The notes beneath the pieces are model-generated. The model had not been told where the DNA came from and ran no database searches. It was given only the letters and a program-made list of their open reading frames with translations. Below, in pieces: positions 7,818 to 14,515 of a stretch of 64,000 nucleotides of DNA. Location: positions 107,595 through 171,594 of the forward strand of contig JAEUIZ010000039.1 in the NCBI GenBank assembly GCA_016793805.1. The letters run 5' to 3'. This stretch comes from Phycisphaerae bacterium. Its GTDB lineage: Bacteria; Planctomycetota; Phycisphaerae; Phycisphaerales; UBA1924. Positions within the stretch are counted from its first letter, which is position 1; each line of letters starts with the position of its first letter. The translations under genes were made by a program, and so were the position numbers.

Positions 7818-9457
7818 GGGCAGCCCTCCGCGTAGCGCTGCGAGAAGCACACGAAGTCGTTGACGTTGAGCACCGGCGGGACCGTGCTCGCGTCGCAGTT
7901 GGCGCGCGGGTCCCACGCGGCGAAAAGGCCCAGGAAGCAGACGTAGTCGTTGACGTTGAGGATCGGCGGCGTGGTGCTCGCGTCGCAGTTCGCGGAGCAG
8001 GCGGCGAATGCGTGCAGCCCCGCCGCGCCGACCGTGAACAGCCGCGGCGACGCCGGGGAGCCGATCACCGCGGGCGACGCCCCGGCGGCGGCGAACGCGC
8101 CCACCACGAACCCGGGCTGCGCGGGCGAGCGGGAGAGATCGACGACGTAGAGGTCCGTGCAGGGCGCGGACGTGCTCGCGCCCGTGGGGATCGCCCCGAT
8201 CGCGGCGAGGAACGGCGGGCCGGTGCGCCCGTCGGTCCCGTCCGTGTCGGGTCGGGGCGCGACGGCCGGCACCTGGGTCCACCCGCCGACGCGGAGGTAC
8301 TCGCCCGGGTCGATGACCTGGTTCTGGTTGAGGTCCTGCCAGGTGTCGAGCGCCGTGTCCCACACCCGCTCGGCCCAGGTGCAGCGGTCCTTGTAGAGCG
8401 CCAGGCTCGGCGCGGAGCCGAAGCCCTGCAACCCGCCGCTGAGGAGCACGTACCCGCCCTTGATCGGCACCGGGATGCTGCTGGTGCGGTTGCACGGCGT
8501 GGACCAGAGGAGTTCGCCGCTCGCCGCGTCGAGCTTGACCAGGTTGGCCGATTCGAGCCCGCCCGCGAAGGCGTACGACGCGGCGTAGACGGCGACGTCC
8601 GAGTCGTCCACCGAGACGCCCCCGAAGAACCCCAGTTCCTCGGGGTTGGTGAAGGTCCACAGGTTCGGCGCGGCGGGCGGGTCGTCGATGCGGCGGGCGA
8701 TCACCTGGCCCGCGTCGCCCCCCCACGGGGTCGTGATCGTCGAGACATAGACCACGCCGTCGGCGTAGGCGGGCGAGTTGCCCGAGGACCCGCCGAGGAC
8801 CACGGACCAGACGATCTGCCCGGGCAGGTACGGGTTCCAGAGCGAGTCGAAGGGATCGACGTTGACGCAGACGAGCCGACCGTCGAGGCCGTAGCCGTCG
8901 AAGAGCGTGAGGAGCGCGCGGTCGGCCTTGTCGCGGTCGGAGGTGATCGCGGGCGAGGCGTTGACCACGGGGCGCGGGAGCGGGGTCTGCCAGCGGACGG
9001 CCCCGCTGACCGCGTCGATGGCGGTGAGCGCGAACCCGGCCGCGGCGAGCACCACGCCGCGCTTGAGGTCGACCGCGGGCGCGGCCCAGGACTCGAGCAC
9101 GGCGGTCGGGATGGCCGTGCTCCAGAGGGGCGTGCCGCTGGCCGCGTCGTACGCGAGCGTGCGGGCCTGCCCCCCGACCGTGCCGATCGCGTAGACGCGC
9201 TCCCCGTCCGAGACCACGCCCGCCTGCCCGGCGAAGGTGACGGGCGATCCGGCGGGGTCGTGCGAGGCGATCCACGCGGCCCCGGCGATCGCGGGGAGCG
9301 CCCCCGCCTCGGCGACGCGGCAGGCCGATCGCGCGAGCATCGGCCAGGGATCGGCCCCCAGCGAGACACCGCCGGAGGCGGCGCAGACGGCCGCGAGCGC
9401 GCCCGCGCGCAGGGCGAGGGGATGCAGGGGGGGGGTGGGGGGGAGGGGGGGGGTCAT
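7814..9457 (-). CDS. PQQ-like beta-propeller protein with GC-type dockerin tail
   Basis: A 547-residue exported protein. After the signal peptide it has repeated propeller blades of the PQQ/YncE kind: TLAYDAASGTPLWST, LTAIDAVSGAVRWQT, VKLDAASGELLWST. Two dockerin units close it (SANCDAS...LNVNDYVCF and RANCDAS...LNVNDFVCF, ending EGCP). Propellers of this type bind ligands or act as surface scaffolds, and I see no quinoprotein catalytic set. Start and stop each overlap a neighbour by 4 nt, so three genes are coupled. Codons 2-10 are almost pure C on the coding strand (runs up to nine), a possible slippage site. It lies in an operon with a cobalamin riboswitch, so a B12-related role is possible but inferred. 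Confidence 0.82.
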   Translation of the reverse strand: MTPPLPPTPPLHPLALRAGALAAVCAASGGVSLGADPWPMLARSACRVAEAGALPAIAGAAWIASHDPAGSPVTFAGQAGVVSDGERVYAIGTVGGQARTLAYDAASGTPLWSTAIPTAVLESWAAPAVDLKRGVVLAAAGFALTAIDAVSGAVRWQTPLPRPVVNASPAITSDRDKADRALLTLFDGYGLDGRLVCVNVDPFDSLWNPYLPGQIVWSVVLGGSSGNSPAYADGVVYVSTITTPWGGDAGQVIARRIDDPPAAPNLWTFTNPEELGFFGGVSVDDSDVAVYAASYAFAGGLESANLVKLDAASGELLWSTPCNRTSSIPVPIKGGYVLLSGGLQGFGSAPSLALYKDRCTWAERVWDTALDTWQDLNQNQVIDPGEYLRVGGWTQVPAVAPRPDTDGTDGRTGPPFLAAIGAIPTGASTSAPCTDLYVVDLSRSPAQPGFVVGAFAAAGASPAVIGSPASPRLFTVGAAGLHAFAACSANCDASTTPPILNVNDYVCFLGLFAAWDPRANCDASTVPPVLNVNDFVCFSQRYAEGCP

Positions 9458-10281
9458 GCCCGACGCCTCCGCCGCGACGCCAGCGCGAGCACCCCGACCG
9501 CCGCCACGCCCGGCGCCGGCACGGGCGAGACGTCCGAGACCGCGTCGATCTCGATGTTCCCCGCCCCCCCGCCCCCCGCGGCGAGGCTCAGCCGCACGAA
9601 CGACGCGCTCGCGAGCCCCACGCTCGCCAGGTCGATCCCGGCCCCGCCGCCGGAGCCGTTGTACCCCGCCACCAGCGTCGCCAGGTCCGCGCCCAGCCAC
9701 GCGAACCCCGGATCGACCGGGCGTGTGAAGTCCGTGGGGACGACGCCCGCCGGCGACGAGTACGGGTCGGTCACGTCGACGTACCCGAGCGTCGGGAAGA
9801 GCCCGTCGGCCTGCGCGCCGGGCACGAGGAACCACGTCTGCCCGTCGGCCGAGACCTCGACCGTGCCCCCGTCGGCCGAGATCGCCCGCGCGATCGGCTC
9901 GAAGGTGATCGGGTCGAAGAAGAACGAGTTGCCGAACACGAGCAGGTCGATGCCGAAGGGGTTCATCGGGTCGTCCAGGACCGGCTGCTCGAACGCGAGC
10001 GTCAGCGACCCGCCCGCGCCGATCGAGACGACCTGCTCGGGCAGGTACGGCGCGTTGAACGGCGTGACGGCCCCGGGGAAGTTGGGGTCGGCGATGAACC
10101 GGCTCGGCTCGCCCAGGGCCGAGGCGGGGTTGGTGTAGCCGGGCGTCGCGCCCGCGCCGGGGGTGTACGCGACCACCGCCGCGCCGTACGGGGCCGCCGC
10201 GCGGGCCTCGGGGGTGAGGCCATGCGTTGCCGAGAGCGCCACCGCGACGCGGGCCGCGTCCTTCCACGTCATCCGTGTCAT
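9454..10281 (-). CDS. PEP-CTERM-like surface protein, first gene of the riboswitch operon
   Basis: A 275-residue exported protein starting MTRMTWKDAARVAVAL. The core has AVVAYTPGAGATPGYTNP, ALGEPSRF, GGSLTLAFEQPV, GIDLLVFGNSFF and VEVSADGQTWFLVPG, a beta-rich arrangement common to planctomycete surface proteins. The C-terminus VPAPGVAAVGVLALASRRRRRA is a PEP-CTERM-like sorting signal with PAP in place of PEP, then a hydrophobic stretch and an arginine cluster. It would be handled by an exosortase/rhombosortase-type system not present in the window. Its leader contains a C18 run (10318-10335 on the plus strand as G) and the cobalamin riboswitch. The stop overlaps the next start by 4 nt. Confidence 0.8.
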   Translation of the reverse strand: MTRMTWKDAARVAVALSATHGLTPEARAAAPYGAAVVAYTPGAGATPGYTNPASALGEPSRFIADPNFPGAVTPFNAPYLPEQVVSIGAGGSLTLAFEQPVLDDPMNPFGIDLLVFGNSFFFDPITFEPIARAISADGGTVEVSADGQTWFLVPGAQADGLFPTLGYVDVTDPYSSPAGVVPTDFTRPVDPGFAWLGADLATLVAGYNGSGGGAGIDLASVGLASASFVRLSLAAGGGGAGNIEIDAVSDVSPVPAPGVAAVGVLALASRRRRRA

Positions 10282-10317
10282 GCCGTCGAACCTCCGGACG
10301 CCCGCCCGAATCCCGTT

Positions 10318-10335
10318 GGGGGGGGGGGGGGGGGG
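10318..10335. repeat. Homopolymer run of 18 G (C on the transcribed strand)
   Basis: Eighteen consecutive G on the plus strand lie 37 nt upstream of the surface-operon start codon and downstream of the riboswitch. On the transcript this is a C18 run in the 5' leader. Runs of this length slip during replication and often vary in length between cells. Confidence 0.9.
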
Positions 10336-10516
10336 TCCCTCGCGTCCCGATTCGCGCGGGACGGCTCTCGGCCTTGGACCGTGCGCCTCGCGGGGGTTGG
10401 TTCGCCGGGGGTTCCGCGCCGAGAGCGGCACGCGGAGTCGCCGGCGCCCCAGGCTCATCGAGCCACGCGAGGGCGGCCATGCTCGGGTCACGGAACGCCC
10501 GTGGCCCCAAGTCTCC

Positions 10517-10730
10517 GGCAGGTCTTCCGGCTCAGGGCCTGCTCTTTCGAGCCCGCGTGATCCGCCTTCCCGCCCGGATAGGGCAGTGGCATCGCTGGAT
10601 CACGCGGATGGGCCCATTACGGCGGCGCGTCCGCGGCGGAATAGGCCGCCTCCCTTTGCATCTTGCATCGAGGGGGGGGGGCCGTCACCGCACTTCCCTT
10701 GGGTAGCCGTTGCCAGTTGGCTCGGGCACC
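10517..10730 (-). ncRNA. Cobalamin (B12) riboswitch
   Basis: Read on the minus strand, the conserved blocks of the AdoCbl/B12 riboswitch appear in order. GGTGCCCGAGCC starts at 10730, then AAGGGAAGTGCGGTGACGGC, then GCCGCCGTAATGGG. CCACTGCCCTATCCGGGC and GGGAAGGCGGA follow (CCACTG is at 10589-10584), and finally GAGCCGGAAGACCTGCC, the near-invariant 3' B12 box, at 10533-10517. A G10 run (10672-10681) sits in the variable arm. It ends about 235 nt before the start codon of the PEP-CTERM-like gene at 10281, so it should control the three-gene surface operon. By family knowledge, B12 binding usually turns expression off. Confidence 0.9.
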
Positions 10731-10787
10731 GAAGACGCGGGCAGGCTACCTCGCCCCGCCCGCTCCGTCAACCCCCCCCCCCTCCCC

Positions 10788-10816
10788 CTCCGCGTTCCTC
10801 TGCTCCCTCTGAGTTC
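10788..10816 (+). repeat. 29-nt dispersed repeat, copy A
   Basis: Runs from CTCCGCGTTCCTCTG to CTGAGTTC and is preceded by a poly-C tract. It matches copies B and C below with about one or two differences. It is non-coding. Confidence 0.75.
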
Positions 10817-10874
10817 TGCCTTTCTCTTGGGGTGGGGGGGTGGGGGGAGGGGGGGGGGATGGAGTTCCAGAGGT

Positions 10875-10928
10875 AAGGGGGCGGTGCCCCCTAAGGGGGC
10901 GGTGCCCCCTCAGGGGGCGGTGCCCCCT
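10875..10928. repeat. 18-bp tandem hairpin repeat, three copies
   Basis: Three head-to-tail 18-mers of AAGGGGGCGGTGCCCCCT (the third begins CA). Each is self-complementary, with AGGGGGC and GCCCCCT pairing around a GGT loop, so each could fold as a 7-bp hairpin in RNA or single-stranded DNA. No coding context is convincing. Confidence 0.9.
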
Positions 10929-10956
10929 TCCTCTGGCCCGCTCATGTGCTTGTCGG

Positions 10957-11195
10957 CCCCCCGTTTGTCCTTGACGGGCTCCCTTTTGTCCTTGACCGGC
11001 TCCCTTTTGTCCTTGACGGGCTCCCTTTTGTCCTTGACCGGCTCCCTTTTGTCCTTGACCGGCTCCCTTTTGTCCTTGACGGGCTCCCTTTTGTCCTTGA
11101 CGGGCTCCCTTTTGTCCTTGACGGGCTCCCTTTTGCTCCTGCCGGCCCCCCGTTTGCACCTGCCGGCCCCCCGTTTTGCCCCTTCCGGGCTCCCC
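10957..11195. repeat. 21-bp minisatellite, eight good copies plus degenerate ones
   Basis: The core TTTGTCCTTGAC recurs every 21 bp at 10964, 10985, 11006, 11027, 11048, 11069, 11090 and 11111. Degenerate copies follow at 11132, 11153 and near 11175. Copies alternate between GACGGG and GACCGG endings. Because 21 is a multiple of 3, several frames are open across it, but these are artefacts of periodicity. The array lies in the gap between the riboswitch and the next plus-strand gene. Confidence 0.92.
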
Positions 11196-11234
11196 TTTGC
11201 CCCCCTCCCCCCCCCCCCAGCCTGCAAAGAGGGA

Positions 11235-11263
11235 GAACTCAGAGGGAGCAGAGGAGCGCGGAG
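11235..11263 (-). repeat. 29-nt dispersed repeat, copy B (inverted)
   Basis: The reverse complement of copies A and C: on the minus strand CTCCGCGCTCCTCTG through CTGAGTTC. It abuts the purine tract at 11262-11324. Confidence 0.75.
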
Positions 11264-11324
11264 AGGAGGGGGAGAGGAGGGGGAGAGGAGGGGGAGAGGG
11301 CAGGGGAGAGGGGGGGGGGGGGGG
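11262..11324. repeat. Purine tract with 11-bp tandem repeats and a G15 run
   Basis: AGAGGAGGGGG is repeated three times (11262-11294), then AGAGGGCAGGGGAGAG, then about 15 G (11110-11124 offset +200, that is 11310-11324). The tract is almost pure purine on the plus strand and could adopt triplex or G-quadruplex structures. The 11-bp period rules out coding. Confidence 0.8.
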
Positions 11325-11431
11325 CGCAACCCGGACCCGATCCCGTCCGATAGCACCACCGGCCCGCGTCCGCGCCCGTCGTCGCCGCGTCGGCGCCGCC
11401 CGCCCGCGACGCGGGGCCCCGGAGCACTCCC

Positions 11432-12139
11432 ATGCCCATTCTCCCTGATGGACGCGTCGAGCGGGTCGAGTTCGTCGAGGCCCACGTCCCGATCTGGACC
11501 ACCAACGCCACCGCGATCGGCCTCACGTCGCTGCAGGTCTCGGCCCTCAGCGCCTCCGCCGCCACCGCCCGCACCGCGTTCAACGGCGCCGAGGCCGCGC
11601 GGGCCGCCTCCAAGGCCGCCACCGCGAACTTCTACAACAAGGTCCGCGAGATGACCGACCTCGCCGCCGACGCGATCAAGGCGATCAAACTCAAGGCCGC
11701 CCAGACCAACGACCCCGGCGTCTACGTCCTCGCCCAGATCCCCGCGCCCCTTCCCCCCGGCCCGCCCCCGCCCCTCGAGGCCCCGGCGGATGTCGTCGCC
11801 GACCCCAACGCCGACGGCACCATCACCATCAAGTGGAAGGGCTCGAGCGACTTCCAGACCTTCTTCAGCGTGTGGCGGCGCGTGAGCGGGGCGGGGGGGG
11901 GAGGGTGGATGAACCTGGGCTCGACCGCGATCAAGAAGTTCATCGACTCGACCGTCCCCAGCCCGGTCCCCAGCAGCGTCGTCTACCAGGTCCGCGCCCA
12001 ACGCGGCAACGAGGTCGGCCCCCCCAGCACCTTCGCCGAGGTCCAGTTCGGAGGACCGGGCGGGTCTTTCTTCGAAGGGGGGGTGGCGGGGTTCGTGGGA
12101 GGCTCCGCCGACCCTGGAACAACGCACGAGGCGGCGTAG
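11432..12139 (+). CDS. Fibronectin type III-like hypothetical protein
   Basis: A 235-residue protein. Residues 1-100 are largely helical and Ala-rich (SAATARTAFNGAEAARAAS, VREMTDLAADAIKAIK) and end with DPGVYVLAQIPAP. A proline linker leads to a single fibronectin type III-like domain (about 110-210: VADPNADGTITIKWKGS, SVWRRVSG, VYQVRAQRGNEVGP). The tail is Gly-rich. No signal peptide is obvious. The same architecture is common in planctomycetes without known function. It sits downstream of the repeat-rich gap on the opposite strand from the riboswitch operon. Confidence 0.7.
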   Translation: MPILPDGRVERVEFVEAHVPIWTTNATAIGLTSLQVSALSASAATARTAFNGAEAARAASKAATANFYNKVREMTDLAADAIKAIKLKAAQTNDPGVYVLAQIPAPLPPGPPPPLEAPADVVADPNADGTITIKWKGSSDFQTFFSVWRRVSGAGGGGWMNLGSTAIKKFIDSTVPSPVPSSVVYQVRAQRGNEVGPPSTFAEVQFGGPGGSFFEGGVAGFVGGSADPGTTHEAA

Positions 12140-12256
12140 AGCCCCCCGCGCCGCACGACGGCGCGTAGTGCAACGCGGAAGAGCGGCGTGGCCTGGCGAC
12201 GGGTCGCGCCGCTGTTTCATCCCCCCCTCCCCCCCTCCCCCTCCCCCCCTCCCCCC

Positions 12257-12285
12257 CTCCGCGTCCCTCTGCTCCCTCTGAGTTC
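12257..12285 (+). repeat. 29-nt dispersed repeat, copy C
   Basis: CTCCGCGTCCCTCTG through CTGAGTTC, preceded by a long C/T tract of repeated CCCCCCT units (from about 12222). It differs from copy A at one position. It lies just before the hydrolase gene. Confidence 0.75.
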
Positions 12286-12323
12286 GCTTCCCGCCGCCGA
12301 GCATCACGGCCGTATCCTCGGGT

Positions 12324-13139
12324 GTGACCGGCCCGCCCGACCGATTCCGCCAGTTCCCCGCCGCCCTCGCCCGGCGGGCGCGACTGGTGCGGCTGGGCGG
12401 AGAGATTCCCGCGCTCCTGGCCCATCCGGATTGGATCACGCCCGCGCCGGTGGTCATCTGGCTGCACGGGCGGACGGTCTCGAAGGAACTCGACCCCGGC
12501 CGGTACCTGCGCTGGATCCGCGCCGGCATCGCCGCGTGCGCCATCGACCTCCCCGGCCACGGCGAGCGATTCGACGAGTCGCTCCACCGGCCCGGCTCGG
12601 CCCCGGCGCTGATCGAGCGGGCGCTCCCGGAGATCGACCGCGTCCTGGCGGCGCTGGCCGAGGGCTCCGCGGCGCTGGACCTCTCGCGCGTGGCCATCGG
12701 CGGGATGTCCGCGGGCGGGATGATCGCGCTGCGGCGGCTGTGCGACCCGCACCCCTTCGCGTGCGCGGCGGTGGAGGCCGCGACCGGGCGCCTCACGCGG
12801 ATGTACGCCGCGCGGCAGAGCCCGACGCCGCCCGAGACGCTCGCCCGCGTCGATCCGTCGCTGCACCTCGACTCGTGGCGGCCGATCCCGCTCCTGGCGC
12901 TGCACTCGGAGGCGGATCGGGTCGTGCCCGTGGAGACGATGCGCGAGTTCGCCGGGATGCTCCGGGAGCGGCACGCCGCGCTCGGCGCCGACCCGGCGAT
13001 GGTCGAGATGCGGACCTGGCCCGAGACGGGCGCACCGGAGGAGCACGCGGGCTTCGGGCGGTTCTCCAACGACGCCAAGAACGCGCAGACGGAGTTCCTC
13101 CGGCGGCACCTCGGCCCGACGCCGCCGGATAGTCTGTAG
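12324..13139 (+). CDS. Alpha/beta hydrolase (dienelactone hydrolase/prolyl-oligopeptidase-like)
   Basis: A 271-residue alpha/beta hydrolase starting at a GTG. The oxyanion-region motif VVIWLHGRT is followed by CAIDLPGHGER, and the nucleophile elbow is GGMSAGG (the catalytic Ser in G-x-S-x-G form). The acid is likely in LLALHSEADRVVP and the His in EEHAGFG. No signal peptide was seen, so it is probably cytoplasmic. Substrate unknown. An upstream CT-rich tract carries dispersed repeat copy C. Confidence 0.82.
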   Translation: MTGPPDRFRQFPAALARRARLVRLGGEIPALLAHPDWITPAPVVIWLHGRTVSKELDPGRYLRWIRAGIAACAIDLPGHGERFDESLHRPGSAPALIERALPEIDRVLAALAEGSAALDLSRVAIGGMSAGGMIALRRLCDPHPFACAAVEAATGRLTRMYAARQSPTPPETLARVDPSLHLDSWRPIPLLALHSEADRVVPVETMREFAGMLRERHAALGADPAMVEMRTWPETGAPEEHAGFGRFSNDAKNAQTEFLRRHLGPTPPDSL

Positions 13140-13246
13140 CCCCCCCCCTCCTCCCCGCCCCCTCTCCCCTCCGCCGGAGCGACGCCATCGGACGCCTGAA
13201 CCCATTCCGCTCGCTGCCGAACCCCCGGGCGGTCTGGGCGTGGGGG

Positions 13247-14515
13247 ATGTACGACCTGGCGAACCAGTCGTTCCAGTTGCTCATCAACACGCTGCTGTTC
13301 AGTTTGTTCGTCAAGCACGTGCTCGTGGCCGATCCGCAGCGGGGCAACGCGGTGTGGTCGGGGATGGTGGGGGCGAGCCTGCTGCTGATCGTGGTGCTCG
13401 CGCCGGTGGTGGGGGCGATCGCGGACCACCGCGCCTGGAAGCGGGAACTGCTGCTCTCGACCGGCGTCGTGTGCGCCGCGCTGACGGCGTGCCTGGCGAT
13501 TCTTCAGCCGGGGCAGGTCTGGCTCGGGGCGGCGATCTACGTCGTCGCGGCGGTCTGCTGCGGGCTGGGCGAGAACTTCCTCGGGGCGTTCCTCCCCGAG
13601 ATCTCGACGCCGCGAAACGTCGGGTTCGTCTCGGCCCTGGGCTGGACGATGAGTTACGCGGGCGCGCTGGTGCTGCTGGGGCTGACGGGGCTGTACGTGC
13701 TGGTGTTCGACCGGGCCGAACCCGCGCAGGCGCGCCCGATGTTCGTCATGGCGGGGCTGTGGTTCGGGCTGGGGATCCTGCCCGCGGTCTTGTTCCTCCG
13801 CGAGAAGGCCCGTCCCGTGTCGGACGCGGTCCGCCCCGGCGCGATCGTGGCGCAGGCGTTCCGCCGGCTCGCCGAGTCGATGCGGCAGACGCGTCGGTAC
13901 CGGCAACTCGCGCGGTTCTTCGCGATCTTTTTCGTCTACAGCCTGGGCACGCAGACGGTGATCTACTTCCTGGGCGTGATCGGGGACGACCTCGTCGCGG
14001 GCAAGGGCAACCGGGACACCCTCGGCACGCTGATCGTCTTCGCGCTCGTGATCGCGCTGACCGCCGGCGCCTCGTCCGCTGCCGTCGCGAGGTTCCAGGA
14101 TCGGCTCGGGCATCGCCGGACGGTTCGCGTGTTCCTGATGATCTGGGTCGTGGGCACGCTCGCGATGGCGTGGGCGCAGTATGCGACGGCGCCGCGCCCG
14201 TTCTTCTGGGCGGTGTCGGCCTGCATCGGCGTGGCGCTGGGCGGCATCGGGACCTCGAGCCGTGCACTGGTCGGCTCGTTCACGCCCGCGGACCGCGCCG
14301 CGGAGTTCTTCGGCCTCTGGGGCATGGTCTACAAACTCTCGGGGCTCGTCGGCGTTCTGGCCTTCGGGCTGGTGACCTCCGCGTTTGACGATCGGGCGAC
14401 GGGCAACGTGGTCGGGATGCTCCTGCTCGCGGCGGCGTTCCTCGCGGGCTTCGTGCTGCTGGTGCTGGTGGACGAGCGCGAGGGCCGGCGTGCGGCGGGC
14501 CATGATGACGCATGA
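13247..14515 (+). CDS. MFS transporter (UMF1-like)
   Basis: A 422-residue major facilitator with about 12 membrane segments from the ATG at 13247. The family N-terminus appears to begin earlier: the in-frame upstream codons read GRLNPFRSLPNPRAVWAWG, directly before MYDLANQSFQLL, where relatives have W(A/S)WxxYDxANS. The only sensible start for that extension is ATC at 13187, eight bases after GGAG. Other motifs are GVIGDDL and ASSRALVGSFTPADRAAEFFGLWG, as in sugar or permease-type UMF1 proteins. Substrate unknown. The stop overlaps the next gene by 4 nt. Confidence 0.85.
   Translation: MYDLANQSFQLLINTLLFSLFVKHVLVADPQRGNAVWSGMVGASLLLIVVLAPVVGAIADHRAWKRELLLSTGVVCAALTACLAILQPGQVWLGAAIYVVAAVCCGLGENFLGAFLPEISTPRNVGFVSALGWTMSYAGALVLLGLTGLYVLVFDRAEPAQARPMFVMAGLWFGLGILPAVLFLREKARPVSDAVRPGAIVAQAFRRLAESMRQTRRYRQLARFFAIFFVYSLGTQTVIYFLGVIGDDLVAGKGNRDTLGTLIVFALVIALTAGASSAAVARFQDRLGHRRTVRVFLMIWVVGTLAMAWAQYATAPRPFFWAVSACIGVALGGIGTSSRALVGSFTPADRAAEFFGLWGMVYKLSGLVGVLAFGLVTSAFDDRATGNVVGMLLLAAAFLAGFVLLVLVDEREGRRAAGHDDA

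Noticed and set aside
10957..11195. CRISPR-like array
   Set aside because: The repeats are contiguous with no unique spacers and no cas genes are present.
10946..11353. A plus-strand peptide made of LPFVLDG heptads over the 21-bp array
   Set aside because: The period is a multiple of 3, which keeps several frames open on both strands. There is no start signal or flanking domain to support translation.
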